Source of the DNA: an uncultured Alphaproteobacteria bacterium
GTDB taxonomy: Bacteria; Pseudomonadota; Alphaproteobacteria; UBA3830
Direction: 5' to 3'
DNA: 7,163 nucleotides
Assembly (NCBI GenBank): GCA_905233775.1
Contig: CAJOEB010000039.1
Coordinates: forward strand, 542 to 7,704
Position numbers and translations under genes: made by a program
Notes under the pieces: model-generated
Databases searched by the model: none
Told to the model about the DNA's origin: nothing
The model's input: the letters and a program-made list of their open reading frames with translations, nothing else
Shown here: one piece after another, positions 7,141 to 7,163 of the stretch
Layout of the letters: each line of letters begins with the position of its first letter
Position numbering within the stretch: the first letter of the stretch is position 1

Positions 7141-7155
7141 GAAGAGCACGAATAA
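7126..7155. repeat. 15-bp imperfect tandem duplication across the ftsW stop codon
   Basis: The last five codons of ftsW including TAA (7126-7140) are followed at once by a near copy (7141-7155). They match at 13 of 15 positions and both read Glu-Glu-His-Glu-stop in the ftsW frame. The two differences (GAA/GAG, CAT/CAC) are silent. The copy lies after the stop, so it is untranslated in that frame unless the stop is read through. Confidence 0.6.
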
Positions 7156-7163
7156 AAAATAAT

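Noticed and set aside
7124..7162. A 12-codon Lys/Asn-rich ORF (ATG at 7124, TAA at 7160) overlapping the ftsW end
   Set aside because: It is very short, matches no known N-terminus such as the MurG glycine-rich start, and arises from the AT-rich duplicated tail of ftsW.

Overview
The window is an uninterrupted, all-plus-strand stretch of the dcw (division and cell wall) cluster, in the order ftsI (3' part) - murE - murF - mraY - murD - ftsW. About 99% of it is coding. There are no RNA genes, mobile elements, CRISPR arrays, or convincing promoters or terminators. The sequence is clearly AT-rich and prefers A/T-ending codons. The code is standard: TGA ends ftsI and murE, and Trp is TGG.

The proteins look alphaproteobacterial. 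The FtsI tail (ATAGWNAAPTAGRI), the FtsW N-terminus (NWWWTVDR) followed by a KGAKRWI block, and the MraY APPAAIFMGDTGSLALGG block are the forms I associate with that class. The low GC suggests a Holosporales/Rickettsiales-like or other AT-rich, possibly host-associated lineage. That placement is inference from recall, not from a tree.

Layout: 1-627 is the C-terminal part of the division transpeptidase FtsI, cut by the window edge. murE starts inside the ftsI stop (ATGA, 624-627), and murF starts inside the murE stop (ATGA, 2153-2156). An 18-nt gap precedes mraY and a 42-nt AT-rich gap precedes murD. ftsW then starts on the last base of the murD stop (TAATG, 6011-6015). The window ends 23 nt after ftsW, just before the next gene. 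In this cluster that would usually be murG, but it is not visible here.

Together the genes make and use lipid-linked peptidoglycan precursor. MurD adds D-Glu, MurE adds the third residue (meso-diaminopimelate, judged from its DNPR motif), and MurF adds D-Ala-D-Ala. MraY moves the product onto undecaprenyl phosphate (lipid I). After the MurG step, outside the window, FtsW polymerises lipid II and FtsI crosslinks it at the septum. All six proteins keep their diagnostic motifs, so the organism probably still builds crosslinked, DAP-type peptidoglycan.

I found no new biological system. What deserves a second look is small: short imperfect duplications at gene ends and in a MurE insertion, whose differences are mostly synonymous; an AAGGTA hexamer that I find only at gene junctions; weak ribosome-binding signals before mraY and murD; and a few motif variants (KSGT in FtsI, NSK for DSR in MurF).
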